Shown here one piece after another: positions 11,327 to 20,657 of a stretch of 64,000 nucleotides of DNA. The notes beneath the pieces were generated by a model. The model had not been told where the DNA came from, searched no databases, and saw nothing but the letters and a program-made list of their open reading frames with translations. The stretch comes from Stercorarius parasiticus (taxonomy: Eukaryota; Chordata; Aves; Charadriiformes; Stercorariidae), in assembly GCA_013396915.1 (NCBI GenBank), contig VWZL01002573.1, forward strand, positions 1,924,323 through 1,988,322, read 5' to 3'. Position 1 is the stretch's first letter. The number at the start of each line of letters is the position of its first letter. A program made the position numbers and the translations under genes.

Positions 11327-11349
11327 CTCAATGCTTCTTGGATCAAAGC
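11327..11349 (-). CDS. Candidate 23-base microexon, unidentified
   Basis: On the minus strand a strong pyrimidine tract and acceptor (GCATCCCCCAG) precede base 11349, and GAG/GTACGT follows base 11327. Read in the phase left by the candidate exon at 12017-12076, it completes a glycine codon and encodes FDPRSIE, ending on a codon boundary, which matches the phase of the exon at 10705-10893. Microexons of this size exist in vertebrates but are uncommon. In another frame the sequence is open further (ALIQEALRYV...), so the true use is undecided. Confidence 0.18.
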
Positions 11350-12016
11350 CTGGGGGATGCAAAGGAAAAGACTGAAAAGTGAGAAAGTCAACTCAAAAAA
11401 GATGGTAACTTTTAAATGTATATGGTAATCACCGTGGTAGTGAGGAAGGGCTCATACTTGATTCCCTGGGAATTACCTCAAGACAAACATGTGAGAATTA
11501 CTTTGGAGAGTACATGAGGGAAAGCACACCATGAGAAAGACGAGCAGATGCATCTTTAGAGTTCAGTATTCCTCATGCCTCTAACTTCACATGCCCTTTA
11601 CACAGTCTTCTACTAATTTTTCTATGCTGATAATCTATAGAACCTAATTACACAAAGTTTTAAAAAAATCCTTCTATAAAACGCATAATGCCTGATATCT
11701 GAGTCACAAGCGGAGTTAATGTAATCTAACACATATTGCGGGAACCTACTGCACACAGATATTACCAATTAGCACATGATTTTAACAATCAACATTCATG
11801 CAATTAATAGAACACTTCATATTCCTTCTAATTTTGAGCTCCGCATGAGCATATGTTATCATGACGGAATGTGGGATCATTTATTTATACTGGAAGCAAG
11901 GCTCCACATAGAAAGCCGAGATGCTGAAAGTTAGCCTGAAAGTGAAAAAGGCTCAGTTTTGCGCTGAAAAAATAATACTTTTAGTCTGATTTCTAAAAGT
12001 TGAGCTGCATCCTTAC

Positions 12017-12076
12017 CTGCTCCCTGATTCTTGCTGTTAGTGAACTTCTGGAGAAGAAATTGTGCCCCAATTATAC
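12017..12076 (-). CDS. Candidate 60-base coding exon, unidentified
   Basis: On the minus strand an acceptor (TTGTATTCCCCAG) precedes base 12076, and a consensus donor CAG/GTAAGG follows base 12017. Only one frame is open: two bases completing a codon, then IIGAQFLLQKFTNSKNQGA, then one leftover base. A second internal acceptor (TTTCTTCTCCAG) would shorten the exon to 31 bases in the same frame. A possible upstream partner donor (GAAGG/GTAAGC) lies at 12842, but the frame leading into it is interrupted nearby. I do not recognise the protein. An old MIR-type SINE lies about 150 bases upstream of this exon in transcript direction, so exonised repeat sequence should be considered. Confidence 0.22.
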
Positions 12077-12224
12077 CTGGGGAATACAACCATCAATTAA
12101 TCAACAGGCAGGTAAACACTTCTCTCTAGAATCAAAAACTACTACATAATCAAGACTCATAAAACAGAAATAACCATAATGTCTTGCTTAGATTACTTTT
12201 TTGTATGTATTCAGAGATAACAGT

Positions 12225-12345
12225 AGCTGAGCACCTTATTTTCCTTAACATGTTTATTATTATACTTTATTGTGAGTAGGGAAGAGTTGTTATACTCACA
12301 GGACAAATGAAGAGCTAAGGTATAGATCAATTAAGTAGATCCTCA
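12225..12345 (-). mobile_element. MIR-type SINE remnant
   Basis: Plus-strand reading shows the degraded reverse complement of an amniote MIR/CORE-type SINE. A block like GAGTAGGGAAGAGTTGTTAT corresponds to the usual 'gaggtagggaag.gttattat'. It is followed by 'acagatgaggaactgaggcacagat'-like and 'attaagtg'-like stretches. It is highly diverged, as expected for an element active before birds diversified. Confidence 0.4.
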
Positions 12346-12354
12346 CAGTATTTA

Positions 12355-12411
12355 GCCACCCATTTACATTGAATTCCATAGGATTTAGGCATTCAATACC
12401 TTCAGGATCCA
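12355..12411. repeat. Ancient amniote repeat fragment
   Basis: The stretch TTCCATAGGATTTAGGCATT and the following TTCAGGATCCAGTCCTGG resemble the common amniote repeat pattern 'caatgggatttaggcacctaaatacctttgaggatctgggcct'. It lies next to the MIR-like remnant. Family assignment by eye is uncertain. Confidence 0.35.
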
Positions 12412-13981
12412 GTCCTGGCTATTTTCCTTGCAGCAGAGGAACAGGGAGATGAGAGCCCGTTTCCTGGAGTCCCAGTAGTTGCCAGCCTACCTTACTGGTC
12501 TCGCTTATTGCTTTTCGGTGCTAACATAAGTAAAAAGCAATAAAAACTTATTTTTAATTACTGAAGTCATAGATGTGTTACTAGCTCATTAAGGAGACGA
12601 GATGCTTACTAAGAAGGTGGTTTTACACATAGACTGCAAGGAATCACGCTGCACTGCTGCAGTATCTGGAGCTGCTATATTCCCCGTCTATCGCCAAGAA
12701 GAATAACATCAAAACACAGGGGCTGTGCAAGCCTTTGCTCCAGAACATCCTCATATCTTCAGCTGCCTTGTTCCAGAGATGTCCCACATGTGTTTCCTAC
12801 AACTGAAGACATTCCAGCAGGCCTTCACAGCCAAGCTTACCCTTCAGTAGCTCCTCCTGCGAGCTTGAGTACAAAGGTGGTCCATGCCATCTCCCCACCA
12901 CGCAGACCTTCCCTTTGGTTTAGGAAGCTACGCAAACTAATCTTGCTTCGAATAGATTCTGGAGAATGAGACAAGAGTTGTAATCGTTGGGGAGTCCTCT
13001 TCCACTTGCAAAGCAGCAGAAGAGGTGATGCAAAATGGGGCATCTGATGGCAGGAGTGACCATGTTTCTTCAAGCTGTCCCCTCCTCATCTTTCCAGCAG
13101 GTTAGCAGCAGCGTTGGGTTCCCTTGGGCCTTTCCTTCGGGAACTGCTCTAAGACCCTGCGTCAAGAAGCTGTTGATGCAGGGAATTCTCCTCCAACAGC
13201 AGGGACCGAAGCAGCTGCAAGAGCTGCAGACGTGGACTCTAAATCATTGTGTCTTTTCCTCTTTCAGGACAAGCTCCTGAGAGAATTTGGTTTACCACAC
13301 ATCTGATGTGTATTTATGTGTTGCAGAACAGGAGTAAAGTAGCGATTCTCTGGGTATAACTGTATTTCTAAAAAATGTCAGAGGAGTATTTATGTCCCCC
13401 ATCACTGCCTCCCCCCTCGAGGGACCCTTCGCAGAAGCGTCACCTTTTGGGCTGCCGCTGCTTCAAGTAAGAATAGATTAGAGTAATCTATAGGTGACTA
13501 AAGAAAAGCAAGATTTCACGTGCGACGGCACCTACCGTACTTATTTCAAGGGCTTTTTAACCAAATTCTGACAAACAGGGAGGTAAACCCTCTCCAAAAT
13601 TCAGTGTCTGTGTAATTTCTACACTTTGAAATAAGTATGCAGTTGAGTCAGGCCAGATTTCCATGATGCCCAGGGAAGATGCGCGACTATAGACAAGTCA
13701 GAGGGAAAAAGAAAGGCTTCCTGTCTCAAATTCAGTTTGCCTGAGGTAACTTGAGCCAAAGTAATAGAGCGGCACTAGTGTCACTGACAGGGAGGTAAAC
13801 TAAGTGTAATGGGTTTTTACACTGACGAAATACATTAGCAATAATCTTCTTGCAAAAAAAAAATAAAAAAAAAATCAAGAGATACTTTCTCCTGCTGATA
13901 TCAATAGTAAATATGTATTTTTCTTAACCATTATTTTTACTGAAGGCTTTACTGCACAAAGAATCCAGGGGGAACAGAAAA

Positions 13982-14007
13982 TCATATAATTGTGCAGGTT
14001 GGGGAAT
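13982..14007 (-). mobile_element. Possible CR1 3'-end remnant
   Basis: TCATATAATTGTGCAGGTTGG matches the 3' tip of the CR1 copy at 17631 (TCATAGAATTGTCTAGGTTG) at about 19 of 23 positions. No further CR1 similarity is visible beyond it. It is either a very short CR1 stub or coincidence. Confidence 0.3.
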
Positions 14008-14814
14008 TCTCTAAAAATACGTAACCATGGCACCCTTGTCATTACCAATCAAGTATTCTTGATAAAAAGTAAAGTAATTAGCCTTTGAGAAGAGCATAAA
14101 GCTAATTAAAAATGACAACTTAGTCATCTCAACAAACAGCAGCACAGAACCAGTCAGTAGTTCTAACTATAGCACAATGCCATAACCTGACCTGCCAAAA
14201 TGCCTTGCCTTCAAGCCCATTAAAGGAAACCGCAGTTCCTAAAAGTGAAACTTTGCTAACCTTTGCTTTTGTTTTAAAATTTCGACTTGCTTCATCCACC
14301 ACCCAACATTTGTGCTTGCTGTCTGTGTTTCACCATCTTTTACTAAGGCTTTGCCCACCTATTGGTAATTTTTATAAATGAAATGACGGAAACTCCTGTA
14401 GTATCCCCAAAAGGAGACTGTTAAATGCAAAGTATGAACATATGCATTGTCAAAAAGATTTACAAGTTGCAAATAATAAGTTTAGTCTCATAACAAAGTT
14501 GCTTGTTCAGAATTTATAAATAATAACCATAAACAAAAAGAAACCACCGGTCTCTCATTTATATAGCAATTTGGGGTTCTGTTCTCCCATAGACATTAAC
14601 GGCAAGGGTTTAATTCATTTTTATGTGAACAAGAGTAAATATTTCTTCTTTTCTTGCCATCAAAAAATCTTTGAAGAGGATATATTTTCAGAAACTTATC
14701 CCAACTACCAACACTTTTCTGAGCAGATATATTTACTCAGGTTGCAGGTACTGAAGAAAACAAATTACTAACCTTTCAAAGCACAAGATTCTATTAAATA
14801 TTTCCTAACATAAA

Positions 14815-14850
14815 CATATGTATGTATTATATATATAATTACATGTATTA
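14815..14850. repeat. AT-rich microsatellite-like stretch
   Basis: Alternating TA/TG dinucleotides with the core TATATATATAA, mildly interrupted. Confidence 0.6.
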
Positions 14851-15078
14851 GTTACAGCGAGTAGTCCATGATACTATATTCCTTAAAGCTGAGAGCTTGT
14901 TTGCTTTAAGAATTAAAGTGTACGAATCTAAGGCGTGTGCCCACAACTTAGTCTCCATGAAGGTTTGATGAAACTCCCTGAACTCATCTTCACAGGCTTA
15001 GATTTAAAAAGGATAAATCAGAACTGTCATGGGCCAAGCCCAAACGTTGGTATCTCCAACAGATCCAGATGAGTGATG

Positions 15079-15210
15079 CTGGCGTTTAGGCCAGGTTGGA
15101 CAGGGCTTTGAGGAACCTGGTCTGGTGGAAGGTCTCCCTGCCCATGGAAGGGGAGTTGGAACTAGATGATCTTTAAGGTCCTTTTTCCAACCCAAACCAT
15201 TCTGTGATTC
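15079..15210 (+). mobile_element. CR1 retrotransposon, 3' fragment
   Basis: This is the terminal about 130 bases of a CR1 LINE in sense orientation. It includes GGCCAGGTTGGACAGGGCTT, the CCTGGTCTGGTGGAAGGT block, GATGATCTTTAAGGTCC, and the CR1 end CCATTCTGTGATTC. CR1 insertions are usually 5'-truncated, and this one retains none of the ORFs. Small differences from the usual consensus indicate an old, inactive copy. Confidence 0.92.
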
Positions 15211-17630
15211 ATCATGCTAATATACCTTCTCAACCGCACAGAGAAAATAGAGGTTTGATCCTCAGAATAAGGATTGACTGGAATAGGAAAAGAGGTAGAA
15301 GAGATTATGATTAGGTTTTGCCTAGCCCATGCTAAATCTTTCACTTTTTGGTTCCTTCTTGCTAGGAAAGTGCAGAATAATGATTTAGAGAAGCCCTTAG
15401 GCTGCTGAAATGCAGCACATAGGAAGCAACCTGCAAAACAGAATGACTGCGACTCAACGCAGGAAGTGAAAATTTAAGCTCCTTTGACTTACAGTATATA
15501 TGAATACATGAGTTGGTAAAATAGTTACAGATGTGTATCTAGACCAAATAAAAAGACCTTGTAGCCATGCAGAAAATATGTATCTGCTTGCGCTCCACTA
15601 CTTCCACTCGTAGGAAAGCTTGAAGCAGAAATAAAATGTTTGCTTATATTTTGAACAAATGTTGGACATAAAATTCTGAGCAACCGTGAACTAGATAAAG
15701 ACCTTGATCCTGCTCTGTAATGCATCGTAAGACACAGTTCACGAAGGCCAGCTCTGGCTTAGGAAAGCGGGTCTCCCTAAGCTTTCTCTGAAGCCGGTGG
15801 AGAGCGGGATCATCCATCCCCAGCTATTGTAAATAGGCAGCGTTCCACTCGCATCCATGGAAGCGGACCAACATATACAGGCTCAATATCTTAGGTTGTG
15901 ATCCCAGATCTACAGATCTGCACCTCTTAATAATTCTTCGTATGCCAAATGTAATGACGTTGGACAACCTTTCTGAGCGCCGATTTGCAAGCTTTCCACT
16001 GAAAAACATTTTCAGTGTCAAATAGCCCTCCAGCTGAATTCCGTGTCATGAATTTGGTGTAACTTTGGGTGATTCCAAGGTGCTTTTTTCAATTCCTTGA
16101 AGTGCTAGCTCAAATGTATTTGTAAAGATTTGTATTTGTTTTAAAAGAAGCTTTCTCTGAAAAAAGTTTTTAAAGGTCTGACAGGAAACACTGTCTCTTC
16201 TCACAAGCCTATTGGACAAGCAGGTGTTTTGGTCTCAGACTCTCACTCTTTGGTGTTATAAGACATCAGGGAAGATAAGGGAAGTGTTGCTTTTCTCTTC
16301 CTTTTTTGCTTTCCCCAAGTAAAACTTAAATTTTTACAGGAATGAGGTAGTAATCTATAACACCTGCAAAGAGAAAGTATCTACTTGATCTTTTGACATG
16401 CAATTTCCTTATGTAGGGAAGATGGAGATGAAAATGAGGCATTTGTCTAGTAAGGAAAGAAGAAAAGAGTAAAATCTCCACTTGCTCTTGTACCTCTCAT
16501 TAGACCTACAGGCTCTTAAACTTAATTCCAAGTTTAACCTGGACAAAGAAATGGAAAAAATACACTGTAGAGAACAAGACTGCATTGGCAGTGGAATGGA
16601 TTTAATGACCTAATAGTTCTTTTTCCATCTCTGATTTCTTTGATACTATTTATATAAAGGAAACAAAAATGATGGGCCACTCCAAACAAATTGTTACCAT
16701 AAACCCATAGAAAACATCAAAATTGGCAAATGCTCCTTTAAGACTTGCGTGGCTCGTGGAGGCAGGGAGAAGACTAATAATGTACCTCTCTGAAGGTCCT
16801 GGGCTATGTTTATTTCCCGTATTTATTTAAAATAAAATCAAAATACTTTTAAGCAAGTCGGCTGGTTCCAAATTTAGGAACAATTGAACAAAGAAGAATC
16901 TGCTAATTCCAGATGGAGTGCATATAGTCCCTTGGCACTTATTACTTACCAAATGTTTCGGAAAGCAAACACATGACCTAAAAGATTTTGTGAGTGTGGG
17001 GTCCTCAAAAAGCTCTTAACAAGTCATGTATTTCTAACCGTATTTACTTTACCCACACACAAAAACCCACTTCGTTTTCCTTTTTTTTTTTTTTTCCCTT
17101 TAAAGCAGACAATGCTCCCTTTAAAGACTATTTATGTACAATTCAGTTATTCCATAAGGCTGGGGGGCTCTAAAGGTGTCTCCTTTGAAAGGCTTCAGCT
17201 GTGGAGCATCTGCTCCCTGTGCGAGGGCCACCTTCCCCGGCACTGCGGCTGGTGCAGGTGTTTTGCTAAAGTGGGATCCTCCTGTCCAGCGGTGCAGGCA
17301 ATGGGCACCCACAAATGGTTTCTTATCTCCAAGATGCAACATAATTTTGCCTGGTTTTTTTTTTTTATATTTGGTCCTTTGCACGTAAGCAGTTATCCAC
17401 CAACACCCTGCGCAAGGGTGCCAAGCCACCCTCAAAACACACCTCGAGGCAAATTAATATAACACTGCTTGTATGCATTTCGTATTCATTACTGAGATGT
17501 TTTATACTAATTTCATAGTAAAATGAGTCTGATGGATACAACTAGGAATTTTTTAGTGAGTATTACGTTCCATTATTCTAATTTTTTCCTCCCCAAAGTA
17601 AACACTTTGGGTGAAGAGTAAAGTAGAAAA
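15211..17630. other. Unique AT-rich non-coding DNA
   Basis: No gene is recognised. A somewhat GC-richer block at 17150-17440 carries overlapping ORFs of about 100 residues on both strands, without family resemblance. A T run is at 17081-17095. Confidence 0.45.
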
Positions 17631-17762
17631 TCATAGAATTGTCTAGGTTGGAAGGGATCTTTCAGATCATTGAGTCCAACCATCAACCTGACACTGACAA
17701 AAACCATCACTAAACCACGTCACTAACCACCACGTCTACCCGTCTTTTAAATACCTCCAGAA
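17631..17762 (-). mobile_element. CR1 retrotransposon, 3' fragment, antisense
   Basis: It starts TCATAGAATTGTCTAGGTTG, the reverse complement of a CR1 3' terminus. It continues through GATCATTGAGTCCAACCATC, CACTAAACCACGTCACTAA and TTTTAAATACCTCCAG, all typical of CR1 3' ends. It breaks off after about 130 bases. It is a truncated, inactive copy inserted in the minus orientation. Confidence 0.92.
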
Positions 17763-18787
17763 AATCTTAATCCTGCGGCAGTTTGACCAAAATTAGTCAT
17801 ATTTCAGTAGCTCCCCAACCCCAAGAGCACAGCACCTTACAGCACAGCAGCACATGAAGGTCCACGCAGGCAACGAGCCTGACCTAAAAATGGGAGTGAG
17901 TGCTGCTTTGAGAGACCTTCACTAAAGCCCTGAAATCTGAGAGGGTGGAAAGGTTTCACTTCTAGTCCACTGAGCAAACAGGAACATCTCTGTGAATTTT
18001 CATAAAGGACTACAAATACTCCAAGATTTCTGCTGGTGGTTTTCTTCTGCTGGCGGGACAAGTCCAGTCCTGCCGGAGGGGCAGAGTCAAAGAGAGCAGG
18101 CCATGGAAAAATGTTCAAGGCTTAATTATCAATTGGGATTTTAAATTTTTTTTTTCTATTATTACTTTCAACATCCTAAGGACAGGTTTTTTCCTAAAAA
18201 GCAAACTGTTTCCACTGTTCTCAAAGGAAAAAAACAAACAAACAAAAAAAAAAATACTGAAGACAGTGAGTTAAGATTAAAAAAGACCTTAAAGAGAAAA
18301 AACTTTTCACGATAGCATAAACAGGTAAGTATAATTTACTGTTGAGTTTTATATGAGTCATATCTCTTCCCTTTAAGCTTCTTAATATTTTTTTTTTCCC
18401 CTCTAACTCTGTCCCTTACTTACAAACCTTACCTTCAGTCGAGCCGTAATCCTTTCCTTTGGGCTTGTATGGATTTCATTGTTTCCTAGCCACAGACTCA
18501 GACCAGAAAGAAGCTGAGGGCAAATGTTATTATTTCAATTTAAGTACCCACAAAGTGAAATTTATCCGCTGACAAAGACGTACGCCCACTCTCCTTCTTC
18601 AGTAACTCGAACTGTGGGCCGTGTGATAGTCCCTGAAGTTTTACACCACTGCCGGCATTTCTCTGCAAATCCTTAAGCTCCACCAGCTAAACTCAACCGA
18701 ACACGTTATTTTACATTTTTAACGGAAACGGTTTTGTTTTTATTTTAATGAATCCCCTAACTCCAAGTTTAATTAAACTCATGTTTT

Positions 18788-18798
18788 TTAATTAATTA
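18788..18798. promoter_or_regulatory. Palindromic TAAT element (homeodomain-type)
   Basis: TTAATTAATTA contains overlapping inverted TAAT cores of the kind bound by homeodomain proteins. It sits in AT-rich, CNE-like sequence. Such motifs are frequent by chance. Confidence 0.2.
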
Positions 18799-19089
18799 CC
18801 AACAAATGCAAATAAGGCAAACTACACAAACACCGTTCACTGATAGATACGTGTTGGGTTTGGTTTTTAATCCTGAAGTGTCAGGATTTTAAAATCTTAA
18901 AGTCTTGAGTGTTACAACCCCAAAATTACTTCCACTTGGGGCCTTATGAGAATATCTTACTAGTGTACGACAGGGAGCTAAATCGTTTAAAGGAACAGAA
19001 AGCAAACTGCAGGTTCTTTAGCTTTAGCCAAGTTATTCTAGCTAAATCATAGTAGAATTAGGCCTCTGCATGTATTAGTATACTCTTTT

Positions 19090-19115
19090 TTATATATACA
19101 CATATATATATCTAT
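19090..19115. repeat. TA/CA microsatellite
   Basis: A short run of TATATA interrupted by CACA, moderately pure. Confidence 0.7.
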
Positions 19116-19629
19116 ACTTAAGTAGAACACAAGAATTCCTCCGTCATAATTATGTTTAACTGCCCTAGATGCTGACAAATACAGATATGGATTCATTAAG
19201 CGCTCTCTCTTGTTATCGAAGTCCAGCTACAAGAGAACTCCTAAAAGGAAGAAATAAAAGTTCAGGCAACAAACTCCAAAGCTCTGAATCCCAGGAAACC
19301 GAATTTTAAGAGATGTAATAGATTCACGCTTTAAACTTAGAAACCGTCCTCTGGTACTCGTGAGCAGTGACCATTGCCAGAGCCTGAGGACAGCACACAG
19401 TTAAATTAGCTTCTTCACTACATAATTACTCTTTTCAGGAGAACATATTTCAACAATCTCATGAAATATTACTCTGAAGAGTTGCTCAGAAATGTCCTAG
19501 CTTCTCTGATGACTTTTTCAACTTAAAGCACTGTGAAAGCAGCCTGTCCTGTTTCCAGAGCTAATACGTGGGATTATTTAAATCGTTAAAGCAAGGAGCC
19601 AGGAATATTTGTTTCTGTTCTCCTCCTAG

Positions 19630-19895
19630 GGCTGACACGGATGAATTTGGCTATGTCCACACGTCTAGTTCAGCTCACTCTCACAGTCCCAGCATGACTT
19701 GAATCCATACACAGAGGTCTCCAGCTTGCTTAAAGCCTAAGCCCGGTGCTTGAGCTCTGGCCCTCCTGGACGACTGCCCGGAGCTCAGCCCAGCATCCCG
19801 GCCCTCCGAGCCACGGACACGAAGTAAAGCCAGCCCTGGAGCGCTCAGCAAGACAGTCCGCTGGATGCTGTATTTTTTCCCCTCAAGTCTAGCAG
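19630..19895 (+). ncRNA. Candidate exon of a plus-strand non-coding transcript
   Basis: A strong acceptor (TTTCTGTTCTCCTCCTAG) precedes base 19630, and a consensus donor CAG/GTAAGA follows base 19895. The 266 bases between are distinctly more GC-rich than the flanks and contain stops in the frames examined, so the segment is non-coding if transcribed. Part of it (about 19645-19745) may derive from an old interspersed repeat, so repeat exonisation is possible. Confidence 0.2.
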
Positions 19896-20042
19896 GTAAG
19901 AGCTGTTTTTCCTACGTGGCACAGGAATTTCTTATGCGCAGCAGAACTACACACCTATGGAAAACATATTCGGCAAGCGTTGCAAGCCCTTCATGTTTCC
20001 ACTTCTTTTTATAGTTATTTTTAGATTACATTTGGGGCTTGA

Positions 20043-20090
20043 CATTATATATATATACACACACACACCCCTCTCTGTGCATATATATAG
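20043..20090. repeat. Compound TA/CA microsatellite
   Basis: TA repeats run into CA repeats, then a CCCCTCTCTGTG interruption, then TATATATA. It is a typical vertebrate compound microsatellite. Confidence 0.85.
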
Positions 20091-20227
20091 TATCCCTTCT
20101 ACTCCTTCCTCCCCCAAAATATCAGGCAGATTTCTCCACCATTTACCATGGGCTGGAAGGAGCAGTTCAAAGGGATGACACTAAAGTATCTTTTCCTCCA
20201 TAATGTGGCTTACTGCCCCATAATTAG

Positions 20228-20657
20228 ATGCTGAGGGGACTGGAACACCTCTCTTATGAAGAAAGGCTGAAGGATTTGCGTCTCTTCAGTCTGGAAAAAA
20301 GATGACTGAGGGGGGGATCTTATCAACGCCTATAAATACTGAAAGGGTGGCTGTCAGGAGGATGGGGCCAGGCTCTGCTCAGTGGTGCCCAGCGACAGGA
20401 CAAGACGCAACGGGCACAAACTTGAACATGGGAAGTTCCACCTAAACATGAGGAGGCACTTCTTTACCCTGAGGGTGGCAGAGCCCTGGCACAGGCTGCC
20501 CAGAGAGGTGGTGGAGTCTCCGACTCTGGAGACATCCCAAACCCGCCTGGAGACGTTCCTGTGCCACCTGCTCTGGGTGACCCTGCTCCGGCAGGGGGTT
20601 GGAGGAGATGATCTCCAGAGGTCCCTGCCAACCCTGCCATTCTGTGAGTCTGTGATA
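20228..20657 (+). mobile_element. CR1 retrotransposon, about 430-base 3' fragment
   Basis: This is a sense-strand CR1 3' part. It runs from CTGAGGGGACTGGAACACCT through GGCTGAAGGATTTGCG, CACTTCTTTACCCTGAGGGT and GCACAGGCTGCCCAGAGAGG, then GATGATCTCCAGAGGTCC, to the end CATTCTGTGAGTCTGTGAT. The 3' end differs from the copy at 23431 (ATCTCCAGAGG against ACCTTTAAGG), so the two belong to different CR1 subfamilies. The open frames of about 80-110 residues on both strands here are by-products of the element. No intact reverse transcriptase remains. Confidence 0.95.

Larger units (their letters stand above)
12415..15078. other. Unique AT-rich non-coding DNA
   Basis: No gene is recognised. A moderately GC-rich patch at 12840-13310 carries overlapping ORFs on both strands, without family resemblance. 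A-rich runs lie at 13854-13875, and a possible CR1 tip is at 13982. The AT microsatellite at 14815-14850 is listed separately. Confidence 0.45.
17763..20227. other. Unique AT-rich non-coding DNA
   Basis: No coding gene is recognised. There are A- and T-rich runs at 18147 and 18246, and a donor-like CAG/GTAAGT at 18324 with no convincing partner exon. A TTAATTAATTA homeodomain-type palindrome lies at 18788-18798. The exon-like segment at 19630-19895 and the two dinucleotide repeats are listed separately. Confidence 0.45.

Noticed and set aside
12842..13073. Upstream partner exon for the 12017-12076 candidate (donor GAAGG/GTAAGC)
   Set aside because: The frame needed to join contains a stop about 85 bases upstream, and no good acceptor follows that stop.
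17121..17435. 104-codon minus-strand ORF that reads somewhat protein-like
   Set aside because: It includes a lysine run from a T tract, has no identifiable family, and is overlapped by an equally long plus-strand ORF.
18181..18324. Exon-like block ending in CAG/GTAAGT
   Set aside because: The content is mostly A-rich low-complexity sequence; the donor is good but the acceptor and body are unconvincing.
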